Shown here piece after piece: positions 6,455-12,877 of a stretch of DNA of 22,128 nucleotides. The stretch lies in IMG/VR virus record IMGVR_UViG_3300028175_000030, positions 1 to 22,128 of that record; one strand, written 5' to 3'. Positions within the stretch are counted from its first letter, which is position 1. The number at the start of each line of letters is the position of its first letter. Source of the DNA: a virus. Below the pieces are notes generated by a model, which searched no databases, was not told where the DNA came from, and was given only the letters and a program-made list of their open reading frames with translations. The translations under genes were made by a program, and so were the position numbers.

Positions 6455-8158
6455 TTACCTACTTTTTGTCTTCAGAAGCAATGATTGTAGTTTCCCACTA
6501 TCAATATTTGAATCTGCTATATCTGTAAAGTTTTCTCTTTTCAGGGTATTCGATGGATCGTTAGAATATGCTTCTGTGGTGTAATCATTCCAATTAACTA
6601 TTTTGGTAATAGGTGCTGAGGAGGACAAATTATCACCAAATGCATATCCAGCAACTCGTTTTCGTTCGTAGATAGTAACCTGTCCATTTACAAAAGTGGT
6701 ACTAGTTGTCTGTAGTGAATAATGTATACCATTAATATTGAGATACGCCTCGTACCGTTTTTTTAGGCTAGATATTTTAAAACCGGCATTTTCGGTATAT
6801 CCTTTAATAAGAGGTAATAATAATTTAGTTGGCAGAACCCCGTGCTTCATTGCAATCTTAGTAATAAAGTCGAATGCTTCGGTTGTGTTATCTTTTTGTA
6901 GATCATATCTATGATGGTAATCTTCACCGTGTAATGGTGGTAATGATTGCATTTTATCTACATTGTATTGTTTGATAATACTCCCCAGAAATTTAGCAAT
7001 GGCATCCCTGTTATATAATATATTTTTAATATAGGCATCCACGAACGCATCCACATCATCATTATCTGATAATTCTTTCTTGAAGAATTTAGACATAGCA
7101 TCAACGAGTGTTACATTGGTAATAATAATACTCCATCTTCTATCTGACCCCCTTTTACCTCCACCCTCTAATTTAATCATTCCAGGCAGATGATTATTAA
7201 AGAATAAATAAACAAGATTATTATCAACAACACAGGCATCTATCCCTTTTGATTCGTGTCTTCTTGACTTACTTCCTATAATTGCTTTTAAGTCATTGGT
7301 ACTAATTTGTTCAGGGTGTGCTTCATCAATAATACCGTATAAGCCGTATGACAGTAAAGCATTGAACTTATCCATATCGTGGCGGGTCGCACCAACCACG
7401 GAACTCTCCCCATACATGATTTTAAGTATCCCCTCAAGTACACCTTTACCATTTCCCCCTGGCAGACCAGTAATTTCAATACTAGGGGTACTTGTACAGC
7501 GTTCTGGATAGAGGTAGGTATAAGCCAACCACTTCTTCAAGTATTCAATATTCTCTTCCTTACCGCCACCCAGTGAGTGCATAAGTGCATCAAAGCCTTT
7601 ATCGTATGATTGGTCGGTATAATTTGGTTGTATGAAGTGTTTTTTGAGTTTAGTAAAGACATTATAGAATAAATCGGAGTAATCATCCTCAAAGACCGAC
7701 ATAACTTTCTTCTTATGATGTCTTTTTTGCTTAAACATCCATTGTTTTAATAGATTCACTCTCAACGCACTAAAATCAACATTTGTCTCCAATCCAAGAG
7801 TATCTAGCATTGCTTGTCCTGAATAGGTCTCAACTTCAATATTAGGTCTGTCTGATATTCCTGTATTGATTACAGAAATGTATTTTTGTTCCATGGTTAG
7901 GTAAGCATAGGCATTTGTCTCTATTACATCCATTACGGCAATCTCATTCTCTGCTAGCACGTCTACCTCTACCTTTGATTTTTTAGAGTTTAATGTCTGT
8001 ATCCTTTTTTCTATTAGTTCTTGATGCTTTTTTAAATCTTGTAATACATCATCATCATCATTACTCTTTAATGCTTGCAAGACTTGTTCTAATGCGCCAT
8101 TTGCATCACTTAGTGATAGTTTATTGATGCTTGTTTTAGTTAGTTTATGTATATTCAT
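6455..8158 (-). CDS. SF3 (D5-like) replicative helicase
   Basis: The 567-residue protein carries a superfamily 3 helicase core. Walker A is GLPGGNGKG at 231-239 (Lys238). Walker B is YGIIDEAH at 274-281 (Asp278-Glu279). Motif C is VYLFFNNHLP at 316-325 with the sensor Asn, and the basic pair Arg340-Arg341 is in the arginine-finger position. The pattern matches phage and plasmid D5-like primase-helicase proteins, which unwind the origin and fork. Residues 1-150 are a charged, partly helical N-terminal region without a primase active site; the primase is the separate upstream gene. The C-terminal 150 residues resemble the D5-type DNA-binding tail. The ATG overlaps the primase stop as ATGA, with AAAGGA upstream, so the two are translationally coupled. 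A terminator follows. Confidence 0.93.
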   Translation of the reverse strand: MNIHKLTKTSINKLSLSDANGALEQVLQALKSNDDDDVLQDLKKHQELIEKRIQTLNSKKSKVEVDVLAENEIAVMDVIETNAYAYLTMEQKYISVINTGISDRPNIEVETYSGQAMLDTLGLETNVDFSALRVNLLKQWMFKQKRHHKKKVMSVFEDDYSDLFYNVFTKLKKHFIQPNYTDQSYDKGFDALMHSLGGGKEENIEYLKKWLAYTYLYPERCTSTPSIEITGLPGGNGKGVLEGILKIMYGESSVVGATRHDMDKFNALLSYGLYGIIDEAHPEQISTNDLKAIIGSKSRRHESKGIDACVVDNNLVYLFFNNHLPGMIKLEGGGKRGSDRRWSIIITNVTLVDAMSKFFKKELSDNDDVDAFVDAYIKNILYNRDAIAKFLGSIIKQYNVDKMQSLPPLHGEDYHHRYDLQKDNTTEAFDFITKIAMKHGVLPTKLLLPLIKGYTENAGFKISSLKKRYEAYLNINGIHYSLQTTSTTFVNGQVTIYERKRVAGYAFGDNLSSSAPITKIVNWNDYTTEAYSNDPSNTLKRENFTDIADSNIDSGKLQSLLLKTKSR

Positions 8159-9063
8159 TTTAGTTCCTTTTGTCGTTTATTTGATTGTTCTAAGACATAA
8201 TCCTGTGCCTCATACCAATTGATGTTGTGTGCCTTGTAAATACCATTCCAGTGTGGTGTTTTCGCATTACTCCAAGACGTAAATAATGCTTTGTACTCGT
8301 TTTTGTCTTGTTCAGGATAATAGGACTTCATTATATTCAATCCCTCTATCCCTAAAAACTCAATAGCCCTCCAAGTAGTATTACGCCATTCCATATAGGA
8401 TAATTCACCTAATTGTCCTAGCACATAATTAATCTCATCTACTTTCGTTGGCAATAACATTCCATCCGTAGGAGTATATATGATGGGTTGGGAGGTAGGT
8501 GTAACTATCTCCTCCGTCTCCGCATATTCCAGAATGACAGCATCCAATTCAATGAGTGGCAATATCTTATTATGATACTCATAGTCCTTGTTATCAGTAT
8601 TATTACCAAACATAACTCTTGTTGGATTAGCCGTAACCTTATCTGCTTTAAATAACCAATTCAATGAGTTACGAACCAACCTTACATAATCAGCATCATC
8701 TAATATATCATCTAGTACGAAGATAAGTCTAAATTTATTATGTTCATCGGAATGATTTTGTGTAGTATAGTACCCAGCCCCATATTGTTTGTATAGAGGG
8801 GTATTGATAGCATCTGCCAGAGTCATTGAATCATCAACATCGAGTAGAATAAGGTTTGTTTTAAGGAAGTCTTCTTCTCTTACTCTGCCTGTATTTGGGT
8901 TTATTTGTGCATTGATAGCGAACCCATCCTTTGTAACTACCTCAATAAATTCCTCAATAGATGATTCTATATTCACCCATTGGTTGTAATTAGTGCGATA
9001 TAAGTCAGTCTGACTATCTACCTTGTTGATGTAGTGAGGGTTTACTGCATAGAATAAAAGCAT
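8155..9063 (-). CDS. Archaeo-eukaryotic-type primase (AEP) with PriCT-like tail
   Basis: I place the start at 9063, giving 302 residues. GGAGG precedes it, and the ATG overlaps the preceding stop as TAATG; an in-frame ATG at 9174 would lie deep in the upstream gene. The three AEP motifs are visible: LILLDVDD (71-78, metal-binding Asp75/Asp77), TTQNHSDEHNKFRLIF (100-115, the His motif) and DKVTANPTRVMFG (141-153, third acidic/Arg motif). The C-terminal region (about 205-280, with EWRNTTWRAIEFLGIEGL and later YKALFTSW) resembles a PriCT-2-type helical domain. AEP proteins make primers and sometimes extend DNA. With the SF3 helicase just downstream, the pair forms the split equivalent of fused primase-helicases such as P4 alpha. 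Confidence 0.87.
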   Translation of the reverse strand: MLLFYAVNPHYINKVDSQTDLYRTNYNQWVNIESSIEEFIEVVTKDGFAINAQINPNTGRVREEDFLKTNLILLDVDDSMTLADAINTPLYKQYGAGYYTTQNHSDEHNKFRLIFVLDDILDDADYVRLVRNSLNWLFKADKVTANPTRVMFGNNTDNKDYEYHNKILPLIELDAVILEYAETEEIVTPTSQPIIYTPTDGMLLPTKVDEINYVLGQLGELSYMEWRNTTWRAIEFLGIEGLNIMKSYYPEQDKNEYKALFTSWSNAKTPHWNGIYKAHNINWYEAQDYVLEQSNKRQKELK

Positions 9064-10001
9064 TATATTCCCTCCGTTTCTCGTAATATTTCTGCTAACC
9101 AATCTGCAGATTGAGGGTGATTTCCAAGTTCCGCTTGGTATTTTGCCAGTTCTTCTGGGTGGTCCCGTCCCCATTTGAGGAATATCATTGCTTGTTCCAT
9201 TGGCGGTAACTCTTTTTGAATTGGACTTAGTAGTGCTTGTTCCCTTTTGAGTTTAAATATTGCTTGTGCTTTATCCCTTTTGAGTTTAATCATTGATGCC
9301 CCCATTTGCGGTAACTCTTTTGTGAGGGCTTCTAATTCCTCTTCCATTTGTTTTACCCAATATTGTGTATGAGGGTCTTCACTAACGGCATTATCCATAA
9401 TCTTCTGGGACAATCGGTTAAACTTCTTTAACTTCTTTTCTTCGATAACACTTCTTCTCGCATCACGGGATACATATAACGAGTCCATTACTGCTTTTCG
9501 TTTGGCAGCATTAACATCATCATCTTGTAAGTTCTTATATCCTGCACGAAGTTCATCTTGCCACCGCATTGCTTCTTTGAGTTGATCTTCTGGGGATGCC
9601 CCTGTTTTCTCTAATTGATGGATACGGGCATGATGTGCTTTTTGTGCATCTTGATTTAATCCACATTGCTTAACAGCCCACACACTATCACCTTTCTTCA
9701 TATTCTGTAATGTAACACCATCTAGGACTAATTTAAGAATATGTTGATCTTCCAGATTACTAGCCCCTTCCATCCCATACGACTTGATTGTGAACATGTT
9801 CCAAGCAACATCAGCAGCATCTAATTGTCTGATAAAGTGATATACCAAGCGATGATTACCAACTCTGGCTTCTCGTTGGTGTTCTGATACTCGTATTTCA
9901 GGACGGCTAGTTCTCCCTACATAGAATGGATACCACTCTCCCTCGATATTACATCTAAGTTCATAAATTACACCAGGTTTAAACTCGTTTGCATTAGCCA
10001 T
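9063..10001 (-). CDS. GIY-YIG domain nuclease with long helical tail
   Basis: Residues 11-100 of 312 fit a GIY-YIG nuclease: VIYEL (11-15, GIY position), FYVGR (26-30, YIG position), Arg37 and His41 in IRVSEHQREA, the catalytic Glu84 in NLEDQ, and Asn100 in LQNMK. GIY-YIG enzymes cut DNA with one metal-binding Glu and occur as homing endonucleases, repair nucleases and phage accessory nucleases. Residues 105-312 are highly charged and helical. They contain a partial internal repeat (KELPQMGASMIKLKRD near 238 and KELPPMEQAMIFLKWGRD near 268), with no HNH, zinc or classic NUMOD motif that I can see. The gene lies between a 46-aa gene and the primase, overlapping both, so it is an operon member and not an isolated insert. 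Its target is unknown. Confidence 0.85.
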   Translation of the reverse strand: MANANEFKPGVIYELRCNIEGEWYPFYVGRTSRPEIRVSEHQREARVGNHRLVYHFIRQLDAADVAWNMFTIKSYGMEGASNLEDQHILKLVLDGVTLQNMKKGDSVWAVKQCGLNQDAQKAHHARIHQLEKTGASPEDQLKEAMRWQDELRAGYKNLQDDDVNAAKRKAVMDSLYVSRDARRSVIEEKKLKKFNRLSQKIMDNAVSEDPHTQYWVKQMEEELEALTKELPQMGASMIKLKRDKAQAIFKLKREQALLSPIQKELPPMEQAMIFLKWGRDHPEELAKYQAELGNHPQSADWLAEILRETEGI

Positions 10002-10134
10002 TAGCCTTCTCCTTTACTCTTACCGCTTCTGCCCGTTCCATATACAAATAACCTAATTGCACATCCCCGATCTTAAACATAAGATCAGCCGCATCGACCA
10101 AATCATTTACATTCTCGCTTACATCTTCATTCAT
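9994..10134 (-). CDS. Small acidic hypothetical protein, first gene of the replication operon
   Basis: This 46-residue reading frame starts MNEDVSENVNDLVDAADLMF and ends with a basic segment, RAEAVRVKEKANG. The start has a strong ribosome site (AAAAGGA, seven bases from ATG). The stop TAA falls eight bases inside the start of the GIY-YIG gene, as in tightly coupled phage genes. It follows the divergent intergenic region, so it is the first translated gene of the primase-helicase operon. The size and charge pattern (acidic front, basic end) do not identify a family. A small regulator or inhibitor is possible but unproven. Confidence 0.7.
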   Translation of the reverse strand: MNEDVSENVNDLVDAADLMFKIGDVQLGYLYMERAEAVRVKEKANG

Positions 10135-10300
10135 AATAATATCCTTTTAATATAATGCACTGTGTCATCACAATGTATTTATATAATATCACAAAATCCC
10201 CTAAATAGCAAGATAAAAGTATATATAATTGAATTGGCATAAGAGAGATGGGTAACTTCCTCTTTTTAAAGTGCTATTTCCCATCATTATAAGTATTGGA
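10135..10300. promoter_or_regulatory. Divergent promoter region between the replication operon and plus-strand gene
   Basis: The 166 bases between the 46-aa gene and the divergent gene must hold the start signals for both. ATCACAA occurs at 10167-10173 and 10188-10194, exactly 21 bp apart, so both copies face the same side of the helix and could form an operator. A TATAAT on the plus strand at 10224-10229 is a possible -10 box for the plus gene, without a good -35. AT-rich TATATAA stretches on the minus strand could be -10 elements of the operon. GATGGG (10247-10252) and CCCATC (10280-10285) are inverted and could fold near the plus gene's start. Confidence 0.45.
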
Positions 10301-10843
10301 ATGGATCATAAAATATATACAGATTGGTTAAACAGGCATTACGAAACCACTAAATGTGCAGATGCAAGACCACACAGAGAACAAACAAAAGCGGTATTAA
10401 GCAATCCTGATTGTGGATTAGTAATAGTAAAAGAGAAGCCAAGGAAAAGGTATTGCAAGAATTGTGAAGAGATTGTGGATTTTAATCCAGTAATTCAGAT
10501 ACAAAAAACAAAAAAGGGTTGGTCACAGAAATGCAGTAGCCCGTGTTTAAAGCACTTGAATAACAGGACAGGTGAATGGAAAAAGAAATATAGTGTCGCT
10601 TATATACCTGTATCTGAACGTGCCATTGCTGCCACCACCCTATTACCGGGTCAATATATTGATCCAACAGGTAGAATTAAATCCCTTAAACTCCCAGTTG
10701 AAGCAATTAAAGACATTATGAAGAAGGAAGTACCTCAAGTAGAATATGCTATGATGTATGATACATCACAGGGGTTTATATCTATGTTACAGAATGGCAA
10801 ATTACACGCAGGTTACAACTTTTTAGACGATCCCCCTCCATAG
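10301..10843 (+). CDS. Plus-strand protein with four-cysteine (zinc-ribbon-like) motif
   Basis: This is the only convincing plus-strand gene here, with 180 residues from the ATG at 10301. An in-frame GTG at 10271 would add ten hydrophobic residues, and neither start has a clear Shine-Dalgarno sequence. From the ATG, cysteines at 52, 55, 78 and 82 (YCKNC and, 22 residues later, CSSPC) form a C-x2-C...C-x3-C pattern typical of zinc ribbons. The region is basic (KEKPRKRYCKN, QKTKKGWSQK), fitting nucleic-acid binding. The C-terminal half (GQYIDPTGRIKSLKLPVEAIKDIMKK) is unfamiliar. It is divergent from the replication operon and convergent with the gene at 10887-11180. A regulator of the divergent operon is an attractive guess; a structural or nuclease role is not excluded. 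Confidence 0.7.
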   Translation: MDHKIYTDWLNRHYETTKCADARPHREQTKAVLSNPDCGLVIVKEKPRKRYCKNCEEIVDFNPVIQIQKTKKGWSQKCSSPCLKHLNNRTGEWKKKYSVAYIPVSERAIAATTLLPGQYIDPTGRIKSLKLPVEAIKDIMKKEVPQVEYAMMYDTSQGFISMLQNGKLHAGYNFLDDPPP

Positions 10844-10870
10844 TATACCTTATACCATATATATGGAGGG
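10834..10870. terminator. Stem-loop between convergent genes
   Basis: CCCTCCATA (10834-10842) and TATGGAGGG (10862-10870) are perfect 9-bp inverted copies with a 19-base loop; CCATATATATGG (10855-10866) is itself a palindrome. The left arm overlaps the end of the plus-strand gene. There is no T tract on either side, so this is a plausible but atypical bidirectional terminator. Confidence 0.45.
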
Positions 10871-10886
10871 TTGGTCGTAGTACGGC

Positions 10887-11180
10887 TTAGGTTCGACCTG
10901 GTAGGGATGAAAAAGAGGGTTTCCGTAGTAGATCCCGTTCATTATTAAACACACGAGTTCGTTCTATATCACTTTGGGTGTTTAGTACTTGTAATATTTT
11001 ATAATCGACATCACCCATATCAATTGCACTTAGAATATCATCAATCAGTACCTCTTTAGATGTTGCTGTTAGTTCTAATTTTATTGGGGGTTCGTTATTA
11101 CTCCGATCACTGAGGAAAGCAATGAAATGCTTCACATGATTAGTCGGTTTTAATTTAGCCACTGCGTTTATTAAGTTCAT
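10887..11180 (-). CDS. Hypothetical protein with its own leader
   Basis: I take the start at 11180 (97 residues) because AAAAGGA lies seven bases upstream; an in-frame ATG at 11219 would add 13 residues across a hairpin and has no ribosome site. The protein begins MNLINAVAKLKP and has mixed alpha/beta character (HFIAFLSDRSN, KLELTATSKEVLIDDILSAI, DYKILQVLNTQSDIERTRVF) with a basic C-terminus. No known motif, membrane segment or Cys pair is visible. It is preceded by a TATAAT box and a hairpin, so it seems to be expressed separately from the fibre genes and may belong to the early block. It ends facing the plus-strand gene. Confidence 0.65.
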   Translation of the reverse strand: MNLINAVAKLKPTNHVKHFIAFLSDRSNNEPPIKLELTATSKEVLIDDILSAIDMGDVDYKILQVLNTQSDIERTRVFNNERDLLRKPSFSSLPGRT

Positions 11181-11196
11181 AATATAATCCTTTTGA

Positions 11197-11218
11197 TGAT
11201 ACCCATAATTGGATATCA
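11197..11218 (-). promoter_or_regulatory. Hairpin or operator upstream of the 97-aa gene
   Basis: On the minus strand TGATATCC (11218-11211) pairs with GGGTATCA (11204-11197), an 8-bp stem with one G-T wobble and a six-base loop. It lies between the TATAAT box and the ribosome site AAAAGGA. It could be a repressor-binding dyad or a leader structure that modulates translation. Confidence 0.45.
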
Positions 11219-11223
11219 CCCTT

Positions 11224-11229
11224 ATTATA
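11224..11229 (-). promoter_or_regulatory. Candidate -10 box (TATAAT, minus strand)
   Basis: TATAAT is read on the minus strand just after the stop of the preceding fibre-associated gene and 43 bases before the ATG at 11180. No -35 close to TTGACA lies at the usual distance, so this may be a phage-specific or activated promoter. Confidence 0.4.
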
Positions 11230-11244
11230 CACTATTTTTGCAGT

Positions 11245-11667
11245 TTATGTGGAACTAATTAATGAACCGAGTGATATACGATGCCAATCTAATCCATCAC
11301 TAAGTCCCAAACAGGCATTACCCCCGTCTCCATTTGAACAATATGCCAATGTCCCTGCGGGTTCAGTAAGGGATTCTAATTGCGCTGTTGATTTAGCAGT
11401 AAGTCCCAATGCATACTCTACGGTGGTTATTCCAGACCCCGGTGATAAGGTAATATTTGTGGTTCCGGCGGATGTGAGGGAATTAGGGATTTCTCCGGCT
11501 GGTATTTTACCACCAGCACCTAATGATGCTATCCCATCATTAGCAGACCTAGATGCTATAATCGCATTTAATGCTACTACGGCATTATATATTTCGGGTC
11601 TTGCTAACAGGGGGCTATCTGCGTCGTTATCTAAGTTGTTTGTTGTTTGTGTGTTTGGCCAAGTCAT
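11245..11667 (-). CDS. Short tail-fibre protein with MTWP...NLD N-terminus (copy 1)
   Basis: The 140-residue protein starts MTWPNTQTTNNLDNDADSPL and continues LARPEIYNAVVALNAI. It is clearly related at the N-terminus to the protein at 1749-2300. The middle has 'SLGAGGKIPAGEIPNSL', a low-complexity segment seen in phage fibres. The C-terminal half (TEPAGTLAYCSNGDGGNACLGLSDGLDWHRISLG) resembles fibre C-terminal domains that end in a 'W.R' motif after an 'AYC.NGDGG..CL' core. A strong ribosome site (AAGGAG) precedes the ATG. It follows the 399-aa fibre directly, so the pair (long fibre, then 'MTWP' protein) makes fibre cassette 1. Confidence 0.85.
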   Translation of the reverse strand: MTWPNTQTTNNLDNDADSPLLARPEIYNAVVALNAIIASRSANDGIASLGAGGKIPAGEIPNSLTSAGTTNITLSPGSGITTVEYALGLTAKSTAQLESLTEPAGTLAYCSNGDGGNACLGLSDGLDWHRISLGSLISST

Positions 11668-11677
11668 GGTTTTCTCC

Positions 11678-12877
11678 TTAATTTATTAGTAATCTATATC
11701 CGTTCAACGATATGGTTTGATTCATAGTGGTATGTGCAGTAAAGTGTATATACGCTGTTTGTGTCCAATCAACTTGTTGATATATCATGCCACTTGTGTC
11801 GTACTGTGAGTCAAGTTCAGTCGTTTGCTTATCATAGATGGTTGTATAATCATTGTTGTTATTTAGTATTCTGATATCAGTGCTATACCCCACCCCTTGC
11901 CATGCATTACTAAAGGTTACTGTATACGCACTGAACTGATTCTTCAATTCAGGGAATAGGTTATTTGATAAGTACGCACTAAAATACCCAGTCCCAGATG
12001 CAGTAAGATTTGATGGTATCCCACTCACAAACCCACCATGTATTAAGAATTGGTATTCAAATTCAAATATATTATTTGCTGTTAGTGTATTCGGTGGTAT
12101 AGTTATTGTTTTTAGTGTGTAAGATAAGGGTTCGGTAGTTGAGTAAGTTCCCCAATCCTCTTCCCACAGAGTCATCCCAGATCCACCACCACCACCGCCT
12201 GAGTCATCGGTTCCATTAACCCAATTAGTACCATCATATTTTAATACTTGATTAGTTGATGGAGTTGATATATTTACATCAGTTAACTCATTGATTTCTG
12301 ATGCACCACCTGTACCACCTGTACCTGAGTCATCGGTTCCATTAATCCAATTAGTACCATCATATTTTAATACTTGATTAGTTGATGGAGTTGATATATT
12401 TACATTGGATAAGTCGTTGACTGATATATTATTATTTTCCCAATGCGTACCGTTGTATACTAATAATTCACCTGGTGTTTCATTTGTAAGTAAGACATCA
12501 TCGTTTTCATTTATACTGTTTATTGTGTAGGAGGTTGATACCGTCTCGATTCCTTCCATTCCACTCTGTAATTGGACTGTAACTTTAGTACTAAACCACC
12601 TGGTTTTAAACACAGGGGTAGTAGTTTCGGTGTAGGTATCATTATCAGTGCTTGATAAGTAGGAGGTTGTTATTATTGTATTTGGTGATGTGTTTACCGT
12701 TACTACCTTGGTAGATGGGGTTATAAATTTCACCGATCCGAGATCAACGACACTTGAAATATATTCTATAGTAGAACCTGGTTGGAATATACCATTCCAA
12801 TTATACCATGTGTTTGAATAATCCCATTGCGAGGGTAAAGTAGTCCAACTTTCATTCACTCCAATATATTGTGTCAT
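11678..12877 (-). CDS. Tail-fibre protein with duplicated QVLKY module (cassette 1)
   Basis: The protein has 399 residues. Residues 1-120 are a beta-rich N-terminal domain, presumably the attachment end. Residues 154-187 and 196-229 are two almost identical modules ('NDLSNVNISTPSTNQVLKYD' and 'NELTDVNISTPSTNQVLKYD', each followed by GTNW.NGTDDSG), 42 residues apart. A half-module at 126-150 (ETPGELLVYNGTHWENN) may be a third, diverged copy. A poly-Gly hinge (227-234) leads to a C-terminal head of about 165 residues. The ATG overlaps the tail-tip stop as ATGA, so translation is coupled. The same module is found in the 921-aa fibre at 2508-5273. Confidence 0.87.
   Translation of the reverse strand: MTQYIGVNESWTTLPSQWDYSNTWYNWNGIFQPGSTIEYISSVVDLGSVKFITPSTKVVTVNTSPNTIITTSYLSSTDNDTYTETTTPVFKTRWFSTKVTVQLQSGMEGIETVSTSYTINSINENDDVLLTNETPGELLVYNGTHWENNNISVNDLSNVNISTPSTNQVLKYDGTNWINGTDDSGTGGTGGASEINELTDVNISTPSTNQVLKYDGTNWVNGTDDSGGGGGGSGMTLWEEDWGTYSTTEPLSYTLKTITIPPNTLTANNIFEFEYQFLIHGGFVSGIPSNLTASGTGYFSAYLSNNLFPELKNQFSAYTVTFSNAWQGVGYSTDIRILNNNNDYTTIYDKQTTELDSQYDTSGMIYQQVDWTQTAYIHFTAHTTMNQTISLNGYRLLIN
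12198..12310. repeat. 113-bp direct repeat, copy 2a (fibre module)
   Basis: Same orientation as 4945-5057, 107 of 113 positions identical by hand alignment. It also pairs in tandem with the copy at 12324-12405. Confidence 0.9.
12324..12405. repeat. 82-bp tandem partial copy 2b of the fibre module
   Basis: The 82 bases differ from the first 82 of 12198-12310 at a single position, and the two copies are 126 bp (42 codons) apart. This points to a recent in-frame duplication. Confidence 0.9.

Noticed and set aside
6318-6584. Plus-strand frame with repeated LLFRKPYKKG
   Set aside because: It arises because the 30-bp repeat is a multiple of three; it then runs antisense into the helicase gene, and no ribosome site or family supports it.
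9064-9174. In-frame upstream extension of the primase (start at 9174, MGTGPPRR...)
   Set aside because: It overlaps the coding end of the GIY-YIG gene, has proline- and arginine-rich non-homologous residues, and the ATG at 9063 has GGAGG and a TAATG junction.
10860-10925. tRNA-like string with GGTTCGA
   Set aside because: No cloverleaf can be drawn, and the sequence codes for the end of the 97-aa protein.
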